Notes: a model not told the origin generated them from the sequence alone. 64,000 nt of DNA from Flavipsychrobacter stenotrophus (GCF_002954265.1 NZ_PPSL01000002.1:372001-436000), one strand, 5' to 3'; positions 33,685 through 44,449 are shown, counted from the stretch's first letter. Made by a program: numbers and translations.

Positions 33685-35223
33685 TTACAGTGGCACGTTA
33701 CCATGCTTGCGCTTAGGATTGACAACCACCTTATTTTCCAGCATCTTAAATGCTTTGATCAGCTTAGCGCGGGTAGCTTCAGGAAGTATTACTTCATCAA
33801 CAAAGCCCCTTGCGGCAGCTACATATGGGTTGGCAAATTTTTCAATGTATTCAGCTTCCTTTTCAGCGATCTTAGAGTATTGGTCTGCAGCTTCTGATAT
33901 CTCTTTCTTGAAGATGATCTCTGATGCACCCTTGGCTCCCATTACCGCTATCTCGGCTGTAGGCCATGCATAGTTCATGTCGGCACCAATGTGCTTCGAG
34001 TTCATTACATCATATGCACCACCATATGCCTTGCGAGTGATCACCGTGATCTTAGGTACGGTTGCTTCACTCAGCGCATACAATAACTTAGCACCATTAA
34101 TGATGATACCCTGCCACTCCTGGTCGGTACCCGGCAGGAAGCCCGGCACATCTACCAACACCAGCAATGGTATATTAAAGGCGTCGCAGAAGCGCGTAAA
34201 GCGCGCACCCTTGCGGCTCGCATTATTGTCTAACACACCGGCAAGATAAGCGGGTTGATTAGCTACAATACCTATGCTGCGGCCACCTATGCGCGCAAAA
34301 CCCACAACAATGTTTTCCGCCCACTGTTTATGCACCTCCAGGAAAGAATCTTCATCAGTAATTTCGGCTATTACATCTTTAATGTCATAAGGCTGATTGG
34401 GATTTTCAGGAATGATACTGTTTAATGCTTCTCTTGTTTCATTACCTGCTTCATAAGGATATACCGGGGCATCGTCCTCACAATTCTGCGGCATGTAGCT
34501 AAGCAGGTTCTTAATGTTCTCTATACACTCTACCTCATTGGCACAAGCGAAGTGTGTAACGCCCGACTTAGACGCATGTGTATTTGCACCGCCAAGCTCT
34601 TCACTGGTAACAGTTTCATGGGTTACTGTCTTCACAACGTTGGGGCCTGTGACAAACATGTAAGAGGTATTTTCCACCATCATTATAAAGTCGGTAATAG
34701 CAGGTGAGTAAACCGCACCACCGGCGCATGGGCCCATGATAGCAGATATCTGCGGTATCACACCCGATGCCTTTACATTGCGATGAAAGATATCGGCGTA
34801 ACCACCTAATGATACTACACCTTCCTGTATACGTGCACCACCACTATCGTTAAGACCAATAAGAGGGGCACCGTTCTGCGCAGCCAGATCCATGATCTTT
34901 ACTATCTTCTCTGCGTGGGTCTCAGACAAGCTACCACCAAATACGGTAAAATCCTGAGAATAGACGTATACCTGTCGGCCATTGACAGTTCCATACCCGG
35001 TCACCACACCATCGCCAAGGTATGTTTCATTTTCCATGTGAAAATCACGGCTTCTATGCGTTACCAGCATCCCTATCTCTTCAAAAGATCCCTCATCGAG
35101 CAGGAGCAGCAGCCTTTCGCGGGCGGTGAGCTTGCCCTTTTTGTGCTGCGATTCTATACGTTTTACACCACCACCCAGGTGGGCTTCTTTTATCTTTTCT
35201 TTGAGTATTGATACCTTATCCAT
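33685..35223 (-). CDS. pccB: Acyl-CoA carboxylase beta (carboxyltransferase) subunit
   Basis: 512 aa, usual length. It moves carboxyl from biotin to propionyl-CoA or a related acyl-CoA, in cytoplasmic carboxylase complexes. Seen: [93 protein letters not shown]. The biotin carboxylase (alpha) subunit is not in this window. Substrate may be propionyl- or another short-chain acyl-CoA. The AT-rich TTTTTACTTTTAAG motif precedes its terminator. Confidence 0.92.
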   Translation of the reverse strand: MDKVSILKEKIKEAHLGGGVKRIESQHKKGKLTARERLLLLLDEGSFEEIGMLVTHRSRDFHMENETYLGDGVVTGYGTVNGRQVYVYSQDFTVFGGSLSETHAEKIVKIMDLAAQNGAPLIGLNDSGGARIQEGVVSLGGYADIFHRNVKASGVIPQISAIMGPCAGGAVYSPAITDFIMMVENTSYMFVTGPNVVKTVTHETVTSEELGGANTHASKSGVTHFACANEVECIENIKNLLSYMPQNCEDDAPVYPYEAGNETREALNSIIPENPNQPYDIKDVIAEITDEDSFLEVHKQWAENIVVGFARIGGRSIGIVANQPAYLAGVLDNNASRKGARFTRFCDAFNIPLLVLVDVPGFLPGTDQEWQGIIINGAKLLYALSEATVPKITVITRKAYGGAYDVMNSKHIGADMNYAWPTAEIAVMGAKGASEIIFKKEISEAADQYSKIAEKEAEYIEKFANPYVAAARGFVDEVILPEATRAKLIKAFKMLENKVVVNPKRKHGNVPL

Positions 35224-35323
35224 GCTTATTGTATAAATGACAAAACAAACCTAATACAAAAATATTTGAGAACAACGAACTACATTGAAAACCATATCTA
35301 TTTAGCTAAGATAATCAGCAGCT

Positions 35324-36613
35324 CTACTCAGGCAGAGCAGCCGCCATCACTTCCATTTTACTGCCCCGCGAGCCTTTGATCAATATAGAACTGTTGACCG
35401 GAGGATGTTGCGCCACATACGCAGCAGCGTCTGTGGAGTTTTCAAACCACATATGGGCGCTCTTTACAGTAGCAAACTCCTTACCCACCAGTATTACGCC
35501 TGCCCACTCATACTTGTCTATCAGTGCTACCAATTCTGCATGTTCGTGCTGCTCTTCTGTACCCATTTCCCGCATACCGCCTATCCATAACATTTTACCC
35601 GGCAGATCTGCTTTCGCAAAATTTTCCATTGCGGCTTTCATACTGGTGGGGTTAGCATTATAGGCATCTAGTATCACCTGGTTATTGCCCTTTTTCAGCC
35701 ATTGAGAACGGCTGTTGTCGGGATTATAAGCAGCGAGCGCTGCTTGTATTTCCTGCAGACTTACACCAAAATGCTCGCCTGCAGCTACCGCCAACAGTAC
35801 ATTAGGGAAATTATATTCGCCAACAAGGTGAGTAGTTAAGGTCACCGGCTCATCATCGGTATCTACCTCTACATTCAGGAATACCCCGTTCATTACCGGC
35901 CTGCCTGTATAGCCCGCCGGGTGAGATCCATAAGTTATCTGCTCACTAATGCCGTCAGCCATTGGTTCCAGGTATTCAAGATCAGTATTCAGAAAAATGG
36001 TCCCGCCTGTTTCACGGATAAAATCATACAACTCACCCTTTCCTTTCCTTACTCCTTCTATGCCGCCAAAGCCTTCTATATGGGCCTTACCACAATTAGT
36101 GATCACGCCATAATCGGGCAGTGCTATTTCGCAATAAGATGCTATCTCTTTTTGGTGGTTGGCCCCCATTTCTATAATGGCCATCTGCGCATCCTTCTTT
36201 ATCTTAAGAATGGTAAGCGGCACACCTATATGATTGTTCAGGTTGCCCTCAGTAGCGTAGGTAATATATTTACGGCTCAATACTACTGCCAGCAACTCTT
36301 TGGTAGTTGTTTTGCCATTAGAGCCTGTAATAGCTATAAAGGGGATATCCATTTGCTGCCTGTGGTACTTAGCCAGCTGCTGCAGCGTTTGCAGCGTATT
36401 ATCGACAACTATACACTTGTCACCCACCGCAAATGCTGCATTGTCAATAACAGCATATGCCGCACCTTTTTGCAGTGCTTCGGCAGCAAATGTATTGCCA
36501 TCAAAATTAGGCCCGCTCAAGGCGAAGTAAATATCTCCCTGCTTTATCTTCCGGGTATCTGTCTGTACAGAAGGATACCTGAGATAGCGTTCATACAATT
36601 CCTTTATTTCCAC
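35324..36613 (-). CDS. murF: UDP-MurNAc-tripeptide D-Ala-D-Ala ligase
   Basis: 429 aa Mur ligase. It adds D-Ala-D-Ala to the peptidoglycan precursor, using ATP. P-loop AITGSNGKTTTKELLA, the QMAIIEMGANHQKEIA strand, NCGKAHIEGFGG, LDAYNANPTSMKAAM. N-terminal part has KIKQGDIYFAL. Usual length for Bacteroidota (about 430). Its promoter region is bounded by the gldJ terminator upstream. Confidence 0.95.
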   Translation of the reverse strand: MEIKELYERYLRYPSVQTDTRKIKQGDIYFALSGPNFDGNTFAAEALQKGAAYAVIDNAAFAVGDKCIVVDNTLQTLQQLAKYHRQQMDIPFIAITGSNGKTTTKELLAVVLSRKYITYATEGNLNNHIGVPLTILKIKKDAQMAIIEMGANHQKEIASYCEIALPDYGVITNCGKAHIEGFGGIEGVRKGKGELYDFIRETGGTIFLNTDLEYLEPMADGISEQITYGSHPAGYTGRPVMNGVFLNVEVDTDDEPVTLTTHLVGEYNFPNVLLAVAAGEHFGVSLQEIQAALAAYNPDNSRSQWLKKGNNQVILDAYNANPTSMKAAMENFAKADLPGKMLWIGGMREMGTEEQHEHAELVALIDKYEWAGVILVGKEFATVKSAHMWFENSTDAAAYVAQHPPVNSSILIKGSRGSKMEVMAAALPE

Positions 36614-36643
36614 AACCGGTCAATTTATTGAAGTAATTACTGT

Positions 36644-36680
36644 AAAAATAAACAACCCCCTTCTTATTACGAAGGGGGTT
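36644..36680 (-). terminator. Terminator after gldJ
   Basis: AACCCCCTTC/GAAGGGGGTT (36654-36663 with 36671-36680) followed on the minus strand by GTTTATTTTTA. It separates gldJ from murF. Confidence 0.78.
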
Positions 36681-36715
36681 GCAAAGAGTTATTCAATATT
36701 AGTTATTGCTATTAA

Positions 36716-38284
36716 TTAGCGTCTGCGGTTCTTCTCGCGGCCAAAGCCGTTACCTGCAGGCTCATTGTTACCGTTAGGGCTACCCAGGCGATCAACTACG
36801 CAACGGAAACCGATGGTGTTTGATGACAAATTACCCTGAATGTAACGACGTGTACCCGGTGCCAACCAATAAGCGCGGTCAGCCCATGATCCACCCTTGT
36901 AAACCTTAGTAGAGTCATTGATCAAAGTGTTGATACCATACTGATACTGACCATAATTCATCTTGTCCAACTGTCCACCTGCGTAAGAAGTATCACCATC
37001 TTTATAAGAATACAGGTTAGAACTTCTGATCTGGCGACCCTGTTGTGATGATTCATTTGCTGGAACGCGTGTGTATGGAATGTGACCGGTAGAATCTCTT
37101 TCTTCCACAGTACCATCTTCCTGGAACTGCTGTCTCATGTACTCATTACCACGGAAAGAACGGAAACCATCAACATCATCGTGAGAGTTCGGACGGTAAG
37201 TATCCATAACCCACTCATTAACGTTACCGGCCATGTTATACAGACCCAAAGCATTCGGATGGTATGTTCTAACCTTTGCAGTGATATCAGCATTGTCATT
37301 CAAACCACCTGCAACACCCATGTAGTCACCGGCACCTCTCATGAAGTTACCCATGAATTCACCCTGGTACATATTGTGGATATCGTAGCGGGTAGTATTT
37401 CTAGGTCCCCAGCCGTATACGTTATTATCTGTAACAACTTCTTCACCACGACGACGCTTAGTTTCCGGAGCCGGGTTATTACCTGCAGAACCCAGAGCAG
37501 CATATTCCCACTCAGCTTCTGTTGGCAGGCGATAGTCTGGCATAAAGATACCGTCAGACATATTGTAAGGACGTGTACCTGATCCGTTCGCATCAAGATC
37601 TGATTTCTGACGACCACCATTAGTACCCTGATACTGACCGTTCATGTAAGTCTCAGTAGTGAATACGTCTTCACCTGTCTGGTTAACATTTGGCTGCAAA
37701 GCTCCTGCGGCAATGAGCAAATACTCATTCACGCGGTCTGTACGCCATTTGCAATAATCACTTGCCTGGTACCAGTTAACACCCACAACCGGATAGTTAT
37801 CATAAGCAGCCGCACGGAAGTAATTCTTCACGTAAGGCTCGTTATAACCCAATGGTGAACGCCATACAGTAGAATCGGGCAATGCAGCCACTACTACTTC
37901 AGGAAGGTCATTTGCGTAAGCACGGCCTAACCAATAGATATATTCGCGGTAGCTGATGTTGGCCAATTCCGTTTCATCCATATAAAATGAAGAAACAGAA
38001 ACTGTACGCCTGTTATTATTGTTTTCTCCGGTTACCAATTCATCATCCTTGGCACCCATTGTAAAACGACCGCCCTGCACGAGAGTCATACCCACCGGGG
38101 TCTGCTGACCCTGATATCCTAAAGCCACATCAAAACCACCCCAACGGCGATCATTCAATGGCCAACCGGTAGTGTTGGAAAACCCATCTCCCTTACCTTC
38201 CTTACGTGAACGGGATGTACAAGCAGAAAAAAGTGTGGAAACTCCAATACAAAGTAAAGTGACGCCTATTAATTTTCTTTTCAT
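36716..38284 (-). CDS. gldJ: Gliding motility/T9SS lipoprotein GldJ
   Basis: 522 aa from Met at 38284. Lipoprotein signal with Cys22 (LFSAC). The body is a formylglycine-generating enzyme (SUMF1)-like fold: VQGGRFTMGAKDDE, VGVNWYQASDYCKWR, YRLPTEAEWEYAA, GLYNMAGNVNEWVMD, KGGSWADRAYW and IGFRCV. In Flavobacterium, GldJ is an outer-membrane lipoprotein needed for gliding and T9SS. Its neighbours porU and porV are the same as in that genus, which supports GldJ over GldK. Here gldJ is divergent from porU. Confidence 0.9.
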   Translation of the reverse strand: MKRKLIGVTLLCIGVSTLFSACTSRSRKEGKGDGFSNTTGWPLNDRRWGGFDVALGYQGQQTPVGMTLVQGGRFTMGAKDDELVTGENNNNRRTVSVSSFYMDETELANISYREYIYWLGRAYANDLPEVVVAALPDSTVWRSPLGYNEPYVKNYFRAAAYDNYPVVGVNWYQASDYCKWRTDRVNEYLLIAAGALQPNVNQTGEDVFTTETYMNGQYQGTNGGRQKSDLDANGSGTRPYNMSDGIFMPDYRLPTEAEWEYAALGSAGNNPAPETKRRRGEEVVTDNNVYGWGPRNTTRYDIHNMYQGEFMGNFMRGAGDYMGVAGGLNDNADITAKVRTYHPNALGLYNMAGNVNEWVMDTYRPNSHDDVDGFRSFRGNEYMRQQFQEDGTVEERDSTGHIPYTRVPANESSQQGRQIRSSNLYSYKDGDTSYAGGQLDKMNYGQYQYGINTLINDSTKVYKGGSWADRAYWLAPGTRRYIQGNLSSNTIGFRCVVDRLGSPNGNNEPAGNGFGREKNRRR

Positions 38285-38495
38285 AATAAAACTCAAAGAT
38301 TTGACGGTATTAGTCTGACAAACTGTTAAATCAAGGAACAATGTTAGTACTTTCTTTTCAGATTTTCAAGCATTCCCAACCACAAAAATAAAATTTACGT
38401 AAATAATTCTTTTGTCCACACAAAATATACGTTAAATTTTCTCGTTGTTATACCATGGCAATTGCCGTTTCTCAGCCTTTCTGACCATATTTAAG

Positions 38496-38503
38496 TAATT
38501 TTG
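38496..38503 (+). promoter_or_regulatory. Putative -7 element (TAATTTTG) of porU
   Basis: Matches TAnnTTTG, 55 bp before the porU ATG at 38559. A clear -33 element at proper spacing was not found. Confidence 0.4.
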
Positions 38504-38558
38504 AGAAAGAGGTTTTTTGCCGGTTGAAAAATTCAAAAAATTATTACCTCCTGGTTAT

Positions 38559-41500
38559 ATGAAAAAATTAATTATTAACTATTCTACCCTTTTGCTGTTG
38601 TCGCTTACCGCAGCAGCACCTGCCCATGCTTACACTACTGCTTACCAGGTAAGCAGTAATAATATACATACAGGCTATATAAGCGAAAAGGTATGGTTGA
38701 AAGCATATGCCAAACCACAGGTTGTAATTTCGGGCATCTCTTATACCACTGGTGTTGCGCTACCTTCCGATGCGGCAGCGGGCAACCAGACCGATGTAGT
38801 TGTGAGGCTGGGCATGGATAGAAAGAGGCCATTTGCGGTGATCAGCGTACCTGCTTATAAAGCAACAGCTATAGCGGGCATTGCAGACCAGGTAACAGGC
38901 TTTACACTCGATATTACCGAGACTGAATTGCCACCAACTACAACTGCATCAAAAACTACTTCAGCAACCAATTCTGTGCTATCAACCGGCACATGGTATA
39001 AGATAGGGCTTACTAAAACAGGTTTGTACAAACTTGATGGCGCCTTTTTCACCTCCATGGGCGTAAACCTTGCAGATGTCAATCCGGCAAACATCAGGAT
39101 CTTTGGCAATGGCGGCACCATGCTTTCTGAAGATAACGCACAGCCCAGGATCAGTGACCTTGCTGAGAATAATATATGGGTGAACGATGGCGGCGACAAT
39201 GCTTTTAATACCGGCGACTATGTAGTGTTTTATGGCTCAGGCCCTACTGCCATGGTGAAAGACAGCGCCAAACAGCGGTTTACACACCTCAACAATCTTT
39301 ACACAGATACAGCATACTACTTTATTACTTTCAATAATGGCGCTGGCGCAAGGGTTCAGACTCAGGGTTCTGTGCCAACACCTAATACCACCGCTACCAC
39401 GTTCAACTTCTTTGATGTGAACGACCAGGACCTGATCAACCCTACAGGTTACAGCAAAAGCTGGTTCAACGACAAATACTCTCCGGACATTAATATCAGT
39501 ACCAAATCTTACAGCTTCGACCTGGGCGACAATATTGCAACACTGGAGTGTAAGGTAAAGTTTGCCTGCCACCAGGAAGCAGCAAACAGCACTATTGTAG
39601 CTACGCTGAATGGCGCACCTATGGGTAATGCACTTTTCGACACCCCTACCCCAACGGCCGCAGATATTTTGTTAACACATCGTGCGCCAACATGGACCGT
39701 ACCTTGTAATTCAAGAACAGCCAATATCACAATTACTTTCAATGCTGCCGCGGGCGACCCATCATCCAAAGGCTATCTTGATTATATAGAACTGAATGGC
39801 CGCAGAAATCTGAACATTGGTGGCAACCAGCTTAATTTCAGAGACTGGTCGACAACCGGTGCAGGAAAGATCACTAATTACCAGTTGACCAACGCTAACG
39901 GCTTTACAAAAGTGTGGGACGTGACCGATCCTCTGCACCCTGTAATGATGCAGGGAACACTATCCGGCAGTACCTATTCATTTACTCAGAATGCCAATAT
40001 GCTACATGAATTTGTAGCCATGAATAATGAGGCATTATATAGCGCCTACTACGTTGGCGGCGTACCTAACCAAAACCTGCATGCCAGCACAGCAGCAGAT
40101 CTGATCATAATTACCGACGTATCATTTCTACAGGCAGCACAGCGATTGGCCGATTTCCACGCCAGCCACGATCACCTGCGCACGGCAATAGCTACTACCC
40201 GTGATATTTACAATGAATTTTCATCTGGAGCACAAGACCTTAGCGCTATAAGAGATTATGTGCGTATGATGTATAAGAATGCCGGCACCGACAGTGCTGA
40301 CATTCCGCGCTACTTGTTGCTTTTGGGAAGTGCTTCTTATGACTATAAGCATCGCGTAGCCAACAACGCTAATCTTGTGCCTACGTTTGAATCTACCAAT
40401 GATTCCAACTCCATTAATAGCTTCCTTAGCGATGATTTTTATGGATTCCTCGACGACTCGGAAAACATAGAAGATGGGAGTGTGGTCAACGCTCTTGATA
40501 TTGGTTCAGGCCGTATATCAGCCAGAAACCTGACTGTAGCAAATGATGTGGTCGATAAGATCATTCATTACAAATCAACAGCTACACTAGGCCCATGGCG
40601 CCTGTCAACCACTTTCGCCGCTGATAATAACGACCCCGCAGGGTTCCACGCGGACGATGCAGAACTGGTTTGCGCACAACTCGTTCAAAGCACCAAAAAC
40701 CTGTATAATGAGCAGAAGGTGTACCTGGATGTTATACCGTTTGTAAACACTCCGGCAGGCGACAGATGCCCTAATGCCAATACATCGCTCAATGACCAGA
40801 TCTATAAGGGCGCATTCATGATCAACTACAATGGCCATGGCCGTAATGATCTGCTGGCGCATGAGCGTATACTGACGCAGGACGACTACAGCCAATGGGC
40901 AAACATTGACAAACTGCCATTCATGATCACTGCCACCTGCGATTTTGGCCAGTTCGATCATCCCGAATTTATTTCGGCAGCAGAACAGTTGCTTTTCGAC
41001 ACTAAGGGTGGTGTTATAGCCATGATCACGACTACACAGGCTGTATTCTCTTCATACAATAAGGAGATGAACAGAGAATATGTAGAATCTCAGTTCACCA
41101 GGAATGCGAATGGCAGGTGGAATACTTTCGGCGATGCGGTAAGAGCAGGAAAGAACTTAACCTACATAAATCTTCAGCCCGAATCTGTACTCGCCAATTT
41201 CCGTAAATGGACATTGCTTGGCGACCCCGCACTGACCCCCAATTTCCCTGAAAATAAGGTGACCATCGATAGCATTCTTGATGGTGCAACAATGGAAGTC
41301 GCCGACACGGTAAGAGCCCTTGGCATGTACACCATTAAAGGCACCATACGCGACAATAATAATAACGTTATTAATGATTTCAACGGTTCACTCACTATGT
41401 CGTTTTTCGACAAGGCAAGAAACGTTTCGTTTCCTGCGGGATATAGCAGAAAGTCATTTGCTGTGCAAGACAACCTGATCTACAAGGGTAAGGTTTCCGT

Positions 41501-42323
41501 AACTAATGGTCAGTTTTCAATCACTTTCATTACGCCTAAGGATATCAATTACTTCTTCGGAAAAGGTAAAATAAGCACTTACGCCGAAAACGGAGTAACA
41601 GACGCTGCGGGTATGGATACATCTATAGCTATAGGAGGTTATTCGGCTAATCCTGTAAACAATGATGTACCGCCTACAGTAAGACCATTTATGAATGACA
41701 GCGCGTTTATTAATGGTGGCATTACCGGCACTAATACTTCTTTGTTTGTCATCCTTAGTTCGCTTACCGGCATTAATGTATCGGGCTACGGCATTGGTCA
41801 TGATCTTACAGCAGTGCTCGATGGCAATGTGGAGCTGCCTTACATTTTGAATGACTATTACGAAACAGCTCCTAATACATTCCAGTTGGGTTTTGCCAAG
41901 TATCCACTTACAGGCCTGCCCGACGGTGTGCATACCATAAGAGTGAAGGCATGGGATGTAAACAATAATGTTGGTGAAGGATCGGTAGATTTTGTGGTGA
42001 TCAAAGGCGAGCTATTTGCTATTCAGAATCTGGGCAACTATCCTAATCCGTTCGGTGGCCTTACACACTTTGTATTCGAGCACAACCACCCCGATGAATT
42101 GATGAATGTAGAGATCAACATATTCAATACAGCCGGCGCCCTGGCCAAAACGATCAAAGAAACCTTTACACCGGGCGGCAGCCGCAGCTCAGATATTACC
42201 TGGGATGGCACCGATAATGGCGGTTCTCCGTTACCATCAGGCGTATACGTTTACAGACTGAACATATCAACAGAAAAAGGTTATAAGACCTCTGCATACC
42301 AAAAGCTGGCAATCATACGTTAA
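38559..42323 (+). CDS. porU: Type IX secretion sortase PorU (C25 gingipain-like)
   Basis: 1254 aa. PorU removes the C-terminal sorting domain from T9SS cargo and joins the cargo to A-LPS at the outer surface. Start ATG 38559 gives a clean signal peptide; a TTG at 38517 is less likely. C25 protease domain: catalytic His760 in NYNGHGRND and Cys794 in TATCDFGQFD, then GGVIAMITTTQAV. Residues ~1165-1254 (GNYPNPFGGLTHFVF, PSGVYVYRLN) form a FlgD/sorting-like domain. porV follows 87 bp downstream. Confidence 0.95.
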   Translation: MKKLIINYSTLLLLSLTAAAPAHAYTTAYQVSSNNIHTGYISEKVWLKAYAKPQVVISGISYTTGVALPSDAAAGNQTDVVVRLGMDRKRPFAVISVPAYKATAIAGIADQVTGFTLDITETELPPTTTASKTTSATNSVLSTGTWYKIGLTKTGLYKLDGAFFTSMGVNLADVNPANIRIFGNGGTMLSEDNAQPRISDLAENNIWVNDGGDNAFNTGDYVVFYGSGPTAMVKDSAKQRFTHLNNLYTDTAYYFITFNNGAGARVQTQGSVPTPNTTATTFNFFDVNDQDLINPTGYSKSWFNDKYSPDINISTKSYSFDLGDNIATLECKVKFACHQEAANSTIVATLNGAPMGNALFDTPTPTAADILLTHRAPTWTVPCNSRTANITITFNAAAGDPSSKGYLDYIELNGRRNLNIGGNQLNFRDWSTTGAGKITNYQLTNANGFTKVWDVTDPLHPVMMQGTLSGSTYSFTQNANMLHEFVAMNNEALYSAYYVGGVPNQNLHASTAADLIIITDVSFLQAAQRLADFHASHDHLRTAIATTRDIYNEFSSGAQDLSAIRDYVRMMYKNAGTDSADIPRYLLLLGSASYDYKHRVANNANLVPTFESTNDSNSINSFLSDDFYGFLDDSENIEDGSVVNALDIGSGRISARNLTVANDVVDKIIHYKSTATLGPWRLSTTFAADNNDPAGFHADDAELVCAQLVQSTKNLYNEQKVYLDVIPFVNTPAGDRCPNANTSLNDQIYKGAFMINYNGHGRNDLLAHERILTQDDYSQWANIDKLPFMITATCDFGQFDHPEFISAAEQLLFDTKGGVIAMITTTQAVFSSYNKEMNREYVESQFTRNANGRWNTFGDAVRAGKNLTYINLQPESVLANFRKWTLLGDPALTPNFPENKVTIDSILDGATMEVADTVRALGMYTIKGTIRDNNNNVINDFNGSLTMSFFDKARNVSFPAGYSRKSFAVQDNLIYKGKVSVTNGQFSITFITPKDINYFFGKGKISTYAENGVTDAAGMDTSIAIGGYSANPVNNDVPPTVRPFMNDSAFINGGITGTNTSLFVILSSLTGINVSGYGIGHDLTAVLDGNVELPYILNDYYETAPNTFQLGFAKYPLTGLPDGVHTIRVKAWDVNNNVGEGSVDFVVIKGELFAIQNLGNYPNPFGGLTHFVFEHNHPDELMNVEINIFNTAGALAKTIKETFTPGGSRSSDITWDGTDNGGSPLPSGVYVYRLNISTEKGYKTSAYQKLAIIR

Positions 42324-42349
42324 TACAATGGCCGTATCTCAATTAAATA

Positions 42350-42380
42350 TTGTGATAGTGGGCAAAAAGGAATATTTTTG
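42350..42380 (+). promoter_or_regulatory. porV promoter (TTG-N20-TATTTTTG)
   Basis: TTG at 42350-42352 and TATTTTTG at 42373-42380, spacing 20, matching the Bacteroidota housekeeping promoter. It lies 31 bp before the porV ATG and lets porV be expressed apart from porU. Confidence 0.7.
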
Positions 42381-42410
42381 CAAAACTTTAAATAAAACAA
42401 TAATAACAAA

Positions 42411-43586
42411 ATGGCAAAACATTTTGCAATTGCAAGCTTAACACTATTAGCCGGTCTTGTGTCTTTTAATGGCCGGGCCCAGAATGTAAACGGTACCCAG
42501 AACTTTGTTACTACAGCAGTTCCCTTTCTGAGAATTACCCCCGATGCCCGTGCAGGTGCCATGGGAGATGCTGGTATTGCTACCACACCAGATGCAAACG
42601 CACAATACTGGAACGTTGCTAAACTGGCCTTTTCTGAGAAGAATTATGGTATCTCTGCTACATATACTCCATGGTTGAAGGACCTCGTTCCGGATATCTT
42701 CCTGGCTTATATTTCCGGCTATGCCAAAATAGGCAAGGATAATAACCAGACAATCAGCGCATCTATGCGTTATTTCTCTTTGGGTAATATCAACTACACT
42801 ACCAATACGGGCGACCCTAATGGTACAGGTCAGCCACGTGAGTATTCTTTCGATGTTGGCTATTCACGTAAGTTGTCTGAAAATTTCTCTACAGGTGTAA
42901 GCCTCAGGTATATCCACTCTGCTATCGCATCGGGCGTAAGCTACCTTGCGGGTAACAACTACAAGCCGGGTAATGCATTGTCTGCCGACGCAGGTGTATT
43001 CTACACTAAGAGGAAAGAAAAAGATGATATCCATGTCAACACCCTTAACCTGGGTGCGGTAGTAAGTAACCTTGGTTCTAAGATATCTTACAACTCCAGC
43101 AGAAAGGATTTCATACCAATGAACCTTGGCCTGGGTGTAGCGTATACTACTCAGTTCGACCAGTATAACAAGATGACTTTTGCCTTTGACGTAAACAAAC
43201 TACTGGTACCAGCGCTGAATAGCTCAGATACACAGGTAGGTATCATCAGCGGTGTGTTTTCGTCATTCGGTGGTGGCAACCAATTGCAGAAGCTAGATCT
43301 TTCTTTGGGACTTGAATATTGGTACCAGGATCAGTTCGCTGTGCGTGCAGGTTACTTCTACGAAGACAAGAGCAATGGTGACCGTCAGTATATAACTGCA
43401 GGACTGGGTGTTAAGTACAATGTATTCCAGATCAATGCGGCATACATCGTTCCGCAGGGCAGCGGTACTACCCGCAACCCATTGTCTAACACAGTACGTT
43501 TCTCATTGCTGTTCGAATTCGACAAGATCAACAAAGCCGCTGCAGACGATGCACCAGCTGATGTTGCTCCACCGGCAGCCAACTAA
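42411..43586 (+). CDS. porV: T9SS outer-membrane protein PorV
   Basis: 391 aa FadL-like outer-membrane barrel. PorV works with PorU as the shuttle that takes T9SS cargo from the translocon to the attachment complex. Signal peptide to ~24 (RAQ). LRITPDARAGAMGDAGIATT and the PDANAQYWNVAKLAF block are typical for the PorV family, as is the final barrel segment NTVRFSLLFEFD. It is followed by a very strong terminator. Confidence 0.95.
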   Translation: MAKHFAIASLTLLAGLVSFNGRAQNVNGTQNFVTTAVPFLRITPDARAGAMGDAGIATTPDANAQYWNVAKLAFSEKNYGISATYTPWLKDLVPDIFLAYISGYAKIGKDNNQTISASMRYFSLGNINYTTNTGDPNGTGQPREYSFDVGYSRKLSENFSTGVSLRYIHSAIASGVSYLAGNNYKPGNALSADAGVFYTKRKEKDDIHVNTLNLGAVVSNLGSKISYNSSRKDFIPMNLGLGVAYTTQFDQYNKMTFAFDVNKLLVPALNSSDTQVGIISGVFSSFGGGNQLQKLDLSLGLEYWYQDQFAVRAGYFYEDKSNGDRQYITAGLGVKYNVFQINAAYIVPQGSGTTRNPLSNTVRFSLLFEFDKINKAAADDAPADVAPPAAN

Positions 43587-43610
43587 TTTAACAATAGATT
43601 TTTTATAGAA

Positions 43611-43641
43611 AGAGCGCTCCGGTTGGAGCGCTCTTTTTTTG
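43611..43641 (+). terminator. Terminator after porV
   Basis: AGAGCGCTCC/GGAGCGCTCT with a 4-base loop (43611-43634) and a TTTTTTT run. Confidence 0.9.
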
Positions 43642-43710
43642 TGGCTGTGTGGTTATTAAAAATACACAAATGAAAACAGCTATTGTATATGTGCTGCGCC
43701 CCGCCGCTTT

Positions 43711-43736
43711 GGAGACGCAAAATCTTGCATCTCTAC
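43711..43736. repeat. REP palindrome, left of RAYT gene
   Basis: GGAGACGCAAAATCTTGC..CTCTAC palindrome 16 bp from the RAYT stop. It shares its flank (GCCGCTT before, GAAC after) with the copy at 63449-63474. Confidence 0.8.
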
Positions 43737-43752
43737 GAACCGCCATTGGCAA

Positions 43753-44268
43753 TTATTTTCTATAAAATTTATCTTCCTGCCATCTTTGTGGATTAGTGAT
43801 AATGTAGTTCCTTATTTTCAGATATTCCTCTTCATTGAGAATTATGTGATCATGAAAACGAGGTTGCCATTTAAACACAATATTGTTTTCATTGGCATAA
43901 TTCGTTACTCCAATTTTATAACCCAGCATGATTGACCCAAGATTTTTCGACTGCGGACCAAAACTACTTCCTGATTGCTCCTTTTGGTTGTCAAATGTTC
44001 TATTTATCCCAATAATTCCGTGTACATGATTGGGCATGACTGTGAATACATCCACGTCAACAAATGGAAAATGTTGCGGGATCGCCAGCCAACAATCATT
44101 TGCGACAATGCCTAAGGGCGACCAATGGATTTTTTCGTTGGTGATCGACCCAAAATACTGTTCCTTGTTAAAGGTACATAGAGTGACAAAATATGCCGCA
44201 CTGCTGCTATAATCCCATGATCTCAGCCTGGTAGATTCTACTCGATATTTATTGTAAAACAGAGACAC
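43753..44268 (-). CDS. REP-associated tyrosine transposase (RAYT, IS200-like)
   Basis: 171 aa, Y1/HUH single-strand DNA nuclease family. HUH motif His81-Val-His83 in VMPNHVHGIIG. N-terminal AYFVTLCTFNKEQYFG and C-terminal WQPRFHDHIILNEEEYL and RNYIITNPQRW are typical of RAYT proteins. The catalytic Tyr is not assigned with certainty: Tyr117, Tyr124 and Tyr155 are candidates, and the usual YY pair before DHII is replaced by RFHDHII. Flanked on both sides by GTRG-type palindromes, which is the known setting of RAYT genes (REPtrons). It likely handles palindromes of this type in the genome. Confidence 0.9.
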   Translation of the reverse strand: MSLFYNKYRVESTRLRSWDYSSSAAYFVTLCTFNKEQYFGSITNEKIHWSPLGIVANDCWLAIPQHFPFVDVDVFTVMPNHVHGIIGINRTFDNQKEQSGSSFGPQSKNLGSIMLGYKIGVTNYANENNIVFKWQPRFHDHIILNEEEYLKIRNYIITNPQRWQEDKFYRK

Positions 44269-44382
44269 TATAACTATTATTAGTACTGGATCGTAATATA
44301 CTTATTCTTGCAAAAAATACAGATAATTATGAAGAAGGCTCTTAGTCAGGCCAGCAGGTGGTAATTCAAAGATTACACGTAG

Positions 44383-44407
44383 GTAGAGACGCAAGATTTT
44401 GCGTCTC
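44383..44407. repeat. REP palindrome, right of RAYT, unit 1
   Basis: Starts GTAGAGACGCAAG, ends TTTTGCGTCTC. The GTAG foot matches the GTRG tetranucleotide recognised by RAYT proteins in known systems. Confidence 0.82.
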
Positions 44408-44449
44408 CCCAGTGGCTGGGTGCGATGCGTAAACTCCGGTCGTGTCGCC

